Source: an uncultured Bacteroidales bacterium (GTDB lineage: Bacteria; Bacteroidota; Bacteroidia; Bacteroidales; UBA932). Taken from it: a DNA stretch of 64,000 nt. The stretch spans positions 1 to 64,000 of the forward strand of contig CAJODR010000004.1 in NCBI GenBank assembly GCA_905233275.1. Direction: 5' to 3'. Each line of letters begins with the position of its first letter. Position 1 is the first letter of the stretch. A model generated the notes under the pieces. The model worked only from the letters and a program-made list of their open reading frames with translations. It made no database searches and was not told where the DNA came from. The position numbers were made by a program, and so were the translations under genes. Positions 8,965-17,262 of this stretch are shown one piece after another.

Positions 8965-11900
8965 ATGAAAAAGTTACTTTACATACTTGCCGCTGCGGGA
9001 ATCATTGCAGCCTGTTCTCCCGAGGAGATCAATCATCCTTCCGAGGCTGACATCCCCGCGACTGCATCGGCATTCGAACCGGTCATCTCGGTGGACCAGG
9101 AGACCAACCAGGTCACCTTCACCCTTGGGACCGAGGCCATCATCCCTGTCTGGGTCTTCCAGGACAAGGACGGTGAATGGACCGAGTACCACACCGGAGA
9201 CGGATTCAAGAAGATATTCGCCTCTGCGGGCGACTACGCGGTCCGCTTCTACGCGATGAACGCAGCCGGAACCACTCCCGACTACGTCACCAAGACCTTC
9301 CACATCAACAACACCCTCGTCAACTTCGACCGCTACATCCGCTATCTTGCGGGCAGCAGCGAGAAGACATGGCGCATCGACAACTCCCTCGACGGACATC
9401 AGGCCTGCGGCGAATCCGTAGCCAATGCAGCCGGCTGGTGGGCCGCCAAGCCCGACGAGAAAGCCGACTACGGCCTCTATGACAACCGCCTCACCTTCAC
9501 CGCCGACGGCAAGTATACCTTCGATCCGGGCGATGCAGGAACTGTCTATGTCAACACCGGCGTCACCGCATCTCCTTACGGTGAATTCAGGCAGGACGCT
9601 GACTACAACGTGGCTGTCGAAGCCCAGACGACGACTTACTCATTCGCCGTTGACGGCAACGACCTGCTCCTCACCTTCCCCGAGGGCACGCTGTTCCCGT
9701 ACATCCCGAACAATGAGTTCATCTCCAACGTGACCTTCAACGTCATCAGCCTCGACGCCAACGCGATGGACATCGTCTGGTACACACCGACAGGAAACAA
9801 CGGCGGTCCGATCGCATGGCAGTTCCTCCTGACGTCCAAGGCCGGTGAGTTCGTCTTCAACGGCTTCAAGTACAACGCCGAATCCAACATCTGGAAGCCC
9901 GCTGACGAAGAAGGCCACACCACGGTCAGCTACTACTACGCACCGGGCTGGAGCCAGATCGCAGATCCCGAGATGACCCACAGCGGTTCCAAGTACACCT
10001 GGACCCTCCCTGAGGCCACTTCAGAACGTTGGCAGGCACAGGTCTTCATCGTTCCCGATCCGGCCATTTCGCTGACATCAGCCAAGAATTACGACTTCTC
10101 CTGCATCCTCAACGCTTCGGCGGCATTCACCGCAAAGGTCAAGGTCCATCGCTTTGACGAGAACGGATCCGATGCCGACAACGCGACCACTCTCGTTGAC
10201 GCCGAAGTTCCGCTGACAGCGAATGAAGACGTGATCTACTACCTCAGCGACATCCCCGGCATTGACGCTAACAACATCCGCATCGTACTTGACTTCGGCG
10301 GCAACCCTGCCGGAACTGATGTCACAGTGTCCAACATTGTCATCAAGGACCACGCTATCGATGACGGCACCGTCCTGCCTGAAGAGAATCCCGACAATCC
10401 GGAAGATCCCGACAAGCCCGGCTACACCTACGGAGACAATCTCCTCGGAGGCCTGACCTTCAAGGAGCACTGGTTCAGCGCAGCCGGATGGGGCGGCGGT
10501 CTCGATCCCGCTCTTACCTTCGAAGGCGGCAAGCTTACCCTAACCGTTCCCGAGGTTGGCGGTGAAGAATGGATGGGCCAGGTCAAACTGGTCGCCGACG
10601 TCGCAGTTGATCCCGAAAAACGCTATTCCTTCAGCGCCAAGATCGAATCTGCCGAAGATGGCACTGCCACAGTCAAGCTTGCTGATGCAGCTGACGACAC
10701 CAATCACGCATTCTTCTATGACAATAAAGTAGCGCTCACAGGCTCACAGGTGGTCTCTTATGTCAACGAGCCCACTTCCCCGGACCAGGCATACGACGCC
10801 GTGATGGTAATATTCGACTTCGGTCGAATGGCCCCCGGCACCGAGATCACCGTCACTGAAATCCAGCTCCGCGAGATTACCGGTGAAACCGGTGGAAACG
10901 ACGGTCCGATCGAAGGTGAAAACCTCTGGGCCGCTGCTGAAGTCGAGTACACTTACTGGTACAGCGAAGGCGACTGGAGCGGTAATCTCGCCCCTGCAGA
11001 GCAGGAATTGCTCGAAGGCAACGGTCTCCGCGTCGTGATGCCCGACGGAATCGGCGGCTCCGAATGGATGGGCCAGAATGCCCTCCACGCCCCCGGAATC
11101 AATGCTTCCAAGGATGAGGCATACGACTTCTGGATGACTCTCGAGGCTGACGAGGACATGACTGTCACCGTCAAGCTCGCCTGGAACGGCCACGATACCA
11201 CCAACGCATTCTTCTACGATCCGAACGTCTCCCTCAAGGCAGGTGAACCGCTCGTGTACCAGCAGCTGAATATCATCACCGATCCCAAGGCTGATGAGCG
11301 CAACGACTACGAAGGTATCGTCCTGTTCGTCGATACCGGCCGCAGCCCTGCCGGTTCCGAGGTCAAGATGACTGGTATCCACTTCCAGAAGCACATCGCA
11401 GGCGGAGGTGAACCGGAACCTGAAGAATCGGACTACACCACCAACGATCCGACCATCGACCCTTCAATCTACAAGATTGAGGCTGAAACCAACCTCTGGC
11501 GCAAAGCTGCTATCAGTTTTGACTACTGGTACAGCGAAGGCGACTGGAGCGGAAATCTCGCTCCCATAACCTTCAAGGCTGACGACTGGAGCGGTCTCAA
11601 GATCATCGTTCCCGAAGGCATCGGAGGCAACGAATGGATGGGTCAGAGCAAGTGGCACACAGATATTCCCGCTTCGAAGGACGGCCTGTATGACTTCTGC
11701 TTCTCGGTGAAATCGGACGAAGACATCCCCGCCATGACTGTCAAACTCGCATGGGAAGGCAATGACAATGACCATTCTTTCTTCTATGTCAACAACGCTG
11801 TGGTCAAGGAAGGCATCAAGTATCAGTTCCGCATGCAGGCCATGGCCCCCGATGTGGACTACGACAAGATCGTCCTCATCATCGACCTCGGCCGCTGCAA

Positions 11901-12432
11901 GGCCGGCACAGCCGTGACTATCACGGACTTCTGCTTCCAGGCCAATGCCGCTTCTACAACGAAGACTGAAATCTGGCCGGAGCCCACAGGCGTAACTCTC
12001 GGTTACTATTATGCTCCCGGCTGGAACCAGATCGCTGATCCCCAGTGCGAGATCTCCGGTTCGAAGTTCACCTGGCAGTTCCCTTCAGCCACCTCTGATC
12101 GCTGGCAGGCACAGGTGTTCATGGTCCCGACCGCGGCCGTTGCTTTGAGCGCAGCCTCCGTTTACGATTTCCAGTGCACCATCAACGCCTCGGCGTCATT
12201 CACCTGCAAGGTCAAGCTGCATCGTTACGACGAGGAAGGCTCTGACGCCGACAACGGCATCTTGATGCTCGACCAGGACGTAGCACTCACGGCTGACCAG
12301 GATGTCACCGTTTCCCTCAAGGACCTCCAGGGCATTGACGGCAACAACATCCGTATCGTCATGGACTTCGGAGGCAACCCCGACAATGCCGAGGTCTCCG
12401 TAAGCGGAATTTCACTCAAGCGTCATGATTAG
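8965..12432 (+). CDS. Multi-modular surface glycan-binding lipoprotein (five CBM4-like modules)
   Basis: Predicted SusE/F-position glycan-binding protein at the cell surface. Lipobox IAAC near residue 16 is followed by SPEE. A PKD-like region (about 35-115) and a lipocalin-like stretch (about 125-315) precede five carbohydrate-binding-like beta-sandwich modules in the order A1 (about 320-464), B1 (501-639), B2 (662-811), B3 (852-994), A2 (1009-1155). A modules share YYYAPGW, RWQAQVF and NNIRIV(L/M)DFGGNP; B modules share a W-rich start and EWMGQ. B2 and B3 repeat WYSEGDWSGNLAP, also as a 29-base DNA identity. CBM4-type assignment is my inference from fold pattern and the GH16 neighbour; laminarin or mixed-linkage beta-glucan is the likely ligand. 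It overlaps the GH16 gene by 8 bases. Confidence 0.82.
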   Translation: MKKLLYILAAAGIIAACSPEEINHPSEADIPATASAFEPVISVDQETNQVTFTLGTEAIIPVWVFQDKDGEWTEYHTGDGFKKIFASAGDYAVRFYAMNAAGTTPDYVTKTFHINNTLVNFDRYIRYLAGSSEKTWRIDNSLDGHQACGESVANAAGWWAAKPDEKADYGLYDNRLTFTADGKYTFDPGDAGTVYVNTGVTASPYGEFRQDADYNVAVEAQTTTYSFAVDGNDLLLTFPEGTLFPYIPNNEFISNVTFNVISLDANAMDIVWYTPTGNNGGPIAWQFLLTSKAGEFVFNGFKYNAESNIWKPADEEGHTTVSYYYAPGWSQIADPEMTHSGSKYTWTLPEATSERWQAQVFIVPDPAISLTSAKNYDFSCILNASAAFTAKVKVHRFDENGSDADNATTLVDAEVPLTANEDVIYYLSDIPGIDANNIRIVLDFGGNPAGTDVTVSNIVIKDHAIDDGTVLPEENPDNPEDPDKPGYTYGDNLLGGLTFKEHWFSAAGWGGGLDPALTFEGGKLTLTVPEVGGEEWMGQVKLVADVAVDPEKRYSFSAKIESAEDGTATVKLADAADDTNHAFFYDNKVALTGSQVVSYVNEPTSPDQAYDAVMVIFDFGRMAPGTEITVTEIQLREITGETGGNDGPIEGENLWAAAEVEYTYWYSEGDWSGNLAPAEQELLEGNGLRVVMPDGIGGSEWMGQNALHAPGINASKDEAYDFWMTLEADEDMTVTVKLAWNGHDTTNAFFYDPNVSLKAGEPLVYQQLNIITDPKADERNDYEGIVLFVDTGRSPAGSEVKMTGIHFQKHIAGGGEPEPEESDYTTNDPTIDPSIYKIEAETNLWRKAAISFDYWYSEGDWSGNLAPITFKADDWSGLKIIVPEGIGGNEWMGQSKWHTDIPASKDGLYDFCFSVKSDEDIPAMTVKLAWEGNDNDHSFFYVNNAVVKEGIKYQFRMQAMAPDVDYDKIVLIIDLGRCKAGTAVTITDFCFQANAASTTKTEIWPEPTGVTLGYYYAPGWNQIADPQCEISGSKFTWQFPSATSDRWQAQVFMVPTAAVALSAASVYDFQCTINASASFTCKVKLHRYDEEGSDADNGILMLDQDVALTADQDVTVSLKDLQGIDGNNIRIVMDFGGNPDNAEVSVSGISLKRHD
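10954..10982 (+). repeat. 29-base direct repeat, copy 1
   Basis: Identical to 11524-11552; it encodes the start of CBM-like module B2 (YWYSEGDWSG). Identity at synonymous sites indicates recent internal duplication or gene conversion. Confidence 0.85.
11524..11552 (+). repeat. 29-base direct repeat, copy 2
   Basis: Identical to 10954-10982, at the start of module B3, 570 bases downstream. Recombination between the copies would delete exactly one module and keep the frame (570 is divisible by 3). Confidence 0.85.
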
Positions 12433-13534
12433 CAAACGCATTCTCTCTCTTTTCGCCATCCTGTCGTCGCCGGTGCTCCTCGCGGGCTCCTGCGACGGCG
12501 GAGGTGACGAGCCGGCAAAGCAGGAAAGCATCACGTTCTCACCGACGGAGCTTTCCTGCACCGCTGCCGGGGGTTCTCTCACCCTTGCCGTAAACGCCTC
12601 GGGGGCCTTCCAGGCATTCCCCGCAGATGGCTGCGAATGGGTGACCGTAGATCCCTCCTACAGCGCCGCCAAGACGGCGAATATTACCGTAAAGGTAGGC
12701 GAGAATGCCTCGTACAAGGACCGGACTACCGAGATCACACTAAAGTGCGGCACCACCCGCGTCAAGGTCCCCCTGACGCAGAAAGCCATGCAGAAGGGCG
12801 AACTCGAGATTGACGTCCCCGAAGGCTACCACCTCGACTGGCATGACGAATTCGACACCGACGGCGCCCCGTCCAGTTCCGACTGGAAGTACGAAACCGG
12901 TGGCGGCGGCTGGGGCAACAACGAGATCCAGATCTACGCCGCCGGCTCCCAGAACGGCCAGCAGCTCGCGGAAATCTCCGACGGAAGCCTGAAGATCAAG
13001 GCGATGAAGATTTCATCGAATATCTATTCCATCAGGATGAACACCAAGCGCTACTGGACCTACGGCTGGTTCGAGGCCCGTCTCAAGGTCTCCGACGTGC
13101 CCGGCGCATGGCCCGCCTTCTGGATGATGCCCCAGAACTTCACCACCTGGCCCGGCGACGGCGAAATAGATATAATGGAATACGCCATCTCCACCCAGGG
13201 CAAGGACAAAGTCTCCTCCAGCATCCACTGCAAGTCGTTCAACCACACGATCGGCACCCAGAAGACGCACGTCAAGTCCATCTCAGGCGCAGCCACCGAA
13301 TGGCATGTCTACGCCTGCGAATGGACCGCCACCGAGATGAAGTTCTACGTCGACGGCGCGCTCCATTTCACCTTTGCCAACGACGGCCAGGGCTACGACC
13401 ACTGGCCCTTCTACACCCCCTTCTACGTCAAATTCAACATGGCATGGGGCGGCAACATGGGCGGCACCACCGACGAAACCAAACTCCCCGCCGTATACGA
13501 AATCGACTACATCCGAGTCTTCCAGAAAGACTGA
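12425..13534 (+). CDS. GH16 family beta-glucanase lipoprotein with BACON-like domain
   Basis: Endo-acting glycoside hydrolase 16, probably a laminarinase-type beta-1,3(4)-glucanase at the cell surface. A lipoprotein signal (LLAGSC) leads into an Ig-like BACON domain (about 35-125: FSPTELSCTAAGGSL to VPLTQKA). The GH16 domain begins at LDWHDEFD and carries the catalytic signature GEIDIMEY, with nucleophile E247, D249 and acid/base E252. Further family blocks are YGWFEARLKV, AWPAFWMM and WHVYACEW. The ATG lies inside the end of the preceding gene (8-base overlap), so the two are probably translationally coupled. A strong terminator follows, closing the four-gene locus. Substrate is inferred from family and neighbours only. 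Confidence 0.92.
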   Translation: MISKRILSLFAILSSPVLLAGSCDGGGDEPAKQESITFSPTELSCTAAGGSLTLAVNASGAFQAFPADGCEWVTVDPSYSAAKTANITVKVGENASYKDRTTEITLKCGTTRVKVPLTQKAMQKGELEIDVPEGYHLDWHDEFDTDGAPSSSDWKYETGGGGWGNNEIQIYAAGSQNGQQLAEISDGSLKIKAMKISSNIYSIRMNTKRYWTYGWFEARLKVSDVPGAWPAFWMMPQNFTTWPGDGEIDIMEYAISTQGKDKVSSSIHCKSFNHTIGTQKTHVKSISGAATEWHVYACEWTATEMKFYVDGALHFTFANDGQGYDHWPFYTPFYVKFNMAWGGNMGGTTDETKLPAVYEIDYIRVFQKD

Positions 13535-13550
13535 CGCACATCGACAAAAA

Positions 13551-13583
13551 AAGCCTCCCGCAAGTTTCGGGAGGCTTTTTTTG
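13551..13583 (+). terminator. Intrinsic terminator closing the polysaccharide locus
   Basis: AAGCCTCCCG pairs with CGGGAGGCTT around a short loop and is followed by a T run. The A run on the other side makes it bidirectional for the convergent ompA-like gene. Confidence 0.88.
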
Positions 13584-13600
13584 TAAGAGGAGTCCTGTTA

Positions 13601-14278
13601 TCAGAGCTTGCCTTCGTTGGCGGCTTTGACCATTTCCTCATTGGCGGTGATGTAGATCTCGACGCGGCGGTTCTGCTGACGGCCTTCGGCGGTGTCGTTG
13701 TCGGCTACCGGGAAGTTGTAGGCAAGACCTTCGGCGGTCATACGGCTGGTGTCGACGCCGCAGCCTTTGAGATACTTAAGGACGGATTCGGCACGCTGCT
13801 TTGAGAGGCGCTCGTTGACCTCGAGGGTGCCGGTGTTGTCGGTGTGGCCGTAGATGGTGAGGTTGGTTTCACTCATGTCGCCCATCTTGGTGGCGAATTC
13901 CTTGAGCTCGGCCTTGGCGTCAGCGGAAAGGTTGGCGCTGTTGGTGGCGAAGAGGATACCGCTGTCGAATGTGACCTTGAGACCCGGGAGACCGTTGACG
14001 TCCTGGACGTTCTCGATGGTGGCGTTTTCGAGGGCTGCGAGTTCTTCGGCCTTCTTGTCCATCTTCTTGCCGATGGCTGCACCTGCGCCGCCGCCGATGG
14101 CGGTACCGATGGCTGCACCGATGGCTGCACCCTGGCCGTCCTTGCCGATAAGATAGCCGATGCCGGCGCCGATGGCTGCACCTGCGCCGCTACCGATGAG
14201 GGCGCCGCTGCCTGTCGAAGTCAAACCGCATCCGAATACCATGGGGACGCAGAGGAAAAGGAGTACAATTTTTTTCAT
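13601..14278 (-). CDS. OmpA-family lipoprotein with glycine-zipper segment
   Basis: A 225-residue envelope protein. The lipobox VFGC (Cys near residue 17) is followed by glycine/alanine-zipper repeats such as GAGAAIGAGIGYLIG and GAAIGTAIGGG (about 25-70), a feature of envelope-spanning or oligomerising lipoproteins. The C-terminal OmpA domain (about 100-215) keeps the peptidoglycan-binding signature IYGHTDNTGTLEVNERLSKQRAESV and NRRVEIYI. It is monocistronic, facing the GH16 gene across a shared terminator. It resembles the YiaD-type architecture. Confidence 0.9.
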   Translation of the reverse strand: MKKIVLLFLCVPMVFGCGLTSTGSGALIGSGAGAAIGAGIGYLIGKDGQGAAIGAAIGTAIGGGAGAAIGKKMDKKAEELAALENATIENVQDVNGLPGLKVTFDSGILFATNSANLSADAKAELKEFATKMGDMSETNLTIYGHTDNTGTLEVNERLSKQRAESVLKYLKGCGVDTSRMTAEGLAYNFPVADNDTAEGRQQNRRVEIYITANEEMVKAANEGKL

Positions 14279-14355
14279 AACGCGTTATTGATATTAAGTA
14301 GTGTTCTTTCAATCTGCTAAATTAGCAAAGAGCGGCCAAAAATGCAAATATTTCG

Positions 14356-14363
14356 TAAATTTG
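14356..14363 (+). promoter_or_regulatory. Predicted -7 element immediately before the M16 peptidase ATG
   Basis: TAAATTTG matches TAnnTTTG and only four bases (CCCC) separate it from the ATG at 14368. Transcription starting about 5-7 bases after the element would give an mRNA with no 5' leader. Confidence 0.55.
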
Positions 14364-14367
14364 CCCC

Positions 14368-17262
14368 ATGAAATACTTAGTACGCATCGCGGCAGCACTC
14401 ATCGCCGCACTCTCAATCCTTTCATGCAGCAGCGACAAGCCTGCATTCGAATCCGTCCAGGGAGATCCCCTCGACGCCCGCATCTACACCCTTGACAACG
14501 GCCTCAAGGTCTACATGACCGTCAACAAGGACGAACCCCGCATCCAGACCTACATCGCCGTCCGTTCCGGCGGCAAGAACGATCCCGCCGACAACACCGG
14601 CCTCGCCCACTATCTCGAGCACATGATGTTCAAGGGCACCCAGCAGTTCGGCACCCGCGACTATGCAGCGGAAAAACCCATGCTCGAGGAAATCGACCGC
14701 CTGTTTGAGCAGTACAGGACACTGACCGATCCCCAGGAGCGCCTTGACCTGTATCACGTGATCGACTCCGTGAGCTACCAGGCTTCACTCCTCGCGATTC
14801 CCAATGAATACGACAAGCTGATGTCCATCATCGGATCGGAAGGCTCCAACGCATACACATCCAACGACGTTACCTGCTACGTCGAAGAGATTCCCTCCAA
14901 CCAGATAGAGAACTGGGCCAAGATTGAGGCCGACCGCTTCCGCAACTGCGTATTCCGCGGCTTCCACACCGAGCTCGAGGCCGTCTATGAGGAGAAGAAC
15001 ATGGGACTCACCTCCGACAGCGAAAAGGCCATCGACGCCATCGATTCGATGCTTTTCATCAAGCACCCTTACGGCACCCAGACCGTCATCGGCACGCAGG
15101 AGCACCTGAAGAATCCTTCCCTCAAGGCCATCCGCTACCAGAAGGACACATACTACGTGCCCAACAACATGGCCATCTGCCTCTCCGGCGACTTCGATCC
15201 GGACGAGATGCTCGACATCATCAAGAAATACTTCGGCGACTGGGAGCCCAACAACAATCTCCCCGCATTCACCTTCGAGCCCGAGGATCCCGTCACGGAG
15301 CCCCGCTTCAAGGAAGTTCTCGGCAACGACGCCGAATTCGTAATGACCGCCTGGCGCACTCCGGGGGCCTCTTCCACCGAAAGTGACGCCTCTGAAATCG
15401 CCGCCTCCATTCTCTTCAACGGCATGGCCGGCCTCATCGACCTCGACGTCATCATGCAGCAGAAGGTGCTCGAAGCAGCCATCTTCCCCTACAACCGCAC
15501 CGACTACGGTCTCTTCATATTCGAGGCAATGCCGAAGGAAGGCCAGACCCTTGAGGAAGCCAACGCCATTGTCCTCGAAGAAATCCGCAAACTCCGCGAC
15601 GGCGAATTCTCCGAAGAACTCCTCCAGGCCGCCATCAACAACTACAAGCTCCAGGAGATGAAGGCCCTCGAATCCAATGCGCGCAGGGCCGACAAATTCG
15701 TCGATTCGTTCATCAACGGCACCACCTGGGAGAGCGAGGTCGGCAAGCTCGGCCGCATCGAGGCCCTCAAGAAGTCAGACATCACCGCATGGGCGAATAA
15801 ATACCTCGGCCCGGAGAGCTACGCCACCGTCTACAAGCGCCTCGGCGAAGACACCTCCGTCAAGAAGATCGACGCTCCCAAGATTACCCCGATCGTCACC
15901 AACCGCGAATATCGCAGCGAATTCCTCGCATCCGTGGCCGACTCTCCCGTCAAGGAGATCGAGCCCGTATTCGTCGACTTCTCCCGCGACCTTACCGTCG
16001 ACGGCGACCTCCTCTACAAGAAGAACGAGAAGAATGACATCGCCTCGCTCAGCTTCCGTTTCGACCGCGGCAGCGAGAACGATCCTCTCCTCGACCTCGC
16101 ATCCAGCTACATCTCCTACCTCGGCACGCCCGAAATGACCTCCGAGGACATTGCGGCCAAGATGTATTCGCTCGCCTGTTCATTCGACGTCAGGGTCGGC
16201 AACAACACCACTGAAATCTCGATCAACGGTCTTTCAGAGAATATCCCCGAGGCCCTCTCGATCGTCGAAAGCCTCATCTCTTCCGCCACCGGTGATCCCG
16301 ACATCCTCAATGAGCTCAAGGCTGACCTTATCCGCAGCCGCATCGATGCCAAGAAGAACCAGAGGGCATGCAACAGCGCTCTCCGCCGCTATCTCCTATA
16401 CGGTCCCGAATTCGTCAGCAAGACCACGCTTTCCCAGCAGCAGCTCTCAGCAGTCACTTCAGACGAGCTCCTCGCATCGCTCCGCGACCTTCGCGCACAT
16501 GTGCATACTATCCTTTACTATGGTCCCGAGTCCATCGACCAGGTCAAGTCCGTCCTGAAGGAGCGCCACCCGGTCGCCGCTAATGCCCCCAAGCTGGTCA
16601 AGACTTACCCCGAAAAGCAGCCCACACCTGCATCGGAGGTCATTCTGGCTCCCTATCCTTCCAGGCAGTTCAACTATATCCAGTACTCCATGAGGGGTGA
16701 GAAATTCGATCCTTCCGAGGCTCCCTCGATTGAGCTCTTCAACGAATACTACGGCGGCGGCATGAACGCCATCGTCTTCCAGGAAATGAGGGAATCCCGT
16801 GCCCTTGCATACAGCGCAGGCGCCTGGCTGTCAACTCCTTCCTACGCCACCGATTCCTACAATTTTGCCGCGACGATCGCTTCGCAGAATGACAAACTGG
16901 AGAAGGCCGTAAATGGATTCGATGAAATCATCGAACAAATGCCTGTCGCCGAGGACAACCTCGCAATCGCCAAGGCTTCCATCCTCGGAAAGCTCCGCAC
17001 TCAGCGCACCATAGGCCAGAGGGTACTCTACGCCTATCTGAACGCCAAAGAGCTCGGCCTCAACGAGCCCCTCGACCGTCTCATTTTCGAGAAGGTAGGC
17101 AGCCTCACGATGGATGACCTCAAGGCTGTCCATGAGAAATGGATTAAGGGCCGCACCTACCGCTACGCGATTCTGGGCGACCCTTCAGACCTCGACCTCA
17201 AGTTCCTCGGAACCCTCGGTCCGGTAAAACAGGTATCTCTCGAGGAGATATTCGGCTACTAA
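14368..17262 (+). CDS. M16-family zinc metallopeptidase lipoprotein (pitrilysin-like)
   Basis: Predicted periplasmic or surface-anchored peptide-degrading enzyme. A signal with lipobox ILSC precedes the inverted zinc motif HYLEH (H81, E84, H85), and a downstream glutamate region (ELEAVYEEKN) fits the third metal ligand. At 964 residues the protein contains both halves of the M16 clamshell; the second half (from about 530) lacks the zinc motif, as usual. Residues RxLAYSAGAW in the C-terminal half match the family block. The 3' end overlaps the convergent acyltransferase gene by 4 bases. The start codon sits 4 bases after a promoter element. Confidence 0.93.
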   Translation: MKYLVRIAAALIAALSILSCSSDKPAFESVQGDPLDARIYTLDNGLKVYMTVNKDEPRIQTYIAVRSGGKNDPADNTGLAHYLEHMMFKGTQQFGTRDYAAEKPMLEEIDRLFEQYRTLTDPQERLDLYHVIDSVSYQASLLAIPNEYDKLMSIIGSEGSNAYTSNDVTCYVEEIPSNQIENWAKIEADRFRNCVFRGFHTELEAVYEEKNMGLTSDSEKAIDAIDSMLFIKHPYGTQTVIGTQEHLKNPSLKAIRYQKDTYYVPNNMAICLSGDFDPDEMLDIIKKYFGDWEPNNNLPAFTFEPEDPVTEPRFKEVLGNDAEFVMTAWRTPGASSTESDASEIAASILFNGMAGLIDLDVIMQQKVLEAAIFPYNRTDYGLFIFEAMPKEGQTLEEANAIVLEEIRKLRDGEFSEELLQAAINNYKLQEMKALESNARRADKFVDSFINGTTWESEVGKLGRIEALKKSDITAWANKYLGPESYATVYKRLGEDTSVKKIDAPKITPIVTNREYRSEFLASVADSPVKEIEPVFVDFSRDLTVDGDLLYKKNEKNDIASLSFRFDRGSENDPLLDLASSYISYLGTPEMTSEDIAAKMYSLACSFDVRVGNNTTEISINGLSENIPEALSIVESLISSATGDPDILNELKADLIRSRIDAKKNQRACNSALRRYLLYGPEFVSKTTLSQQQLSAVTSDELLASLRDLRAHVHTILYYGPESIDQVKSVLKERHPVAANAPKLVKTYPEKQPTPASEVILAPYPSRQFNYIQYSMRGEKFDPSEAPSIELFNEYYGGGMNAIVFQEMRESRALAYSAGAWLSTPSYATDSYNFAATIASQNDKLEKAVNGFDEIIEQMPVAEDNLAIAKASILGKLRTQRTIGQRVLYAYLNAKELGLNEPLDRLIFEKVGSLTMDDLKAVHEKWIKGRTYRYAILGDPSDLDLKFLGTLGPVKQVSLEEIFGY

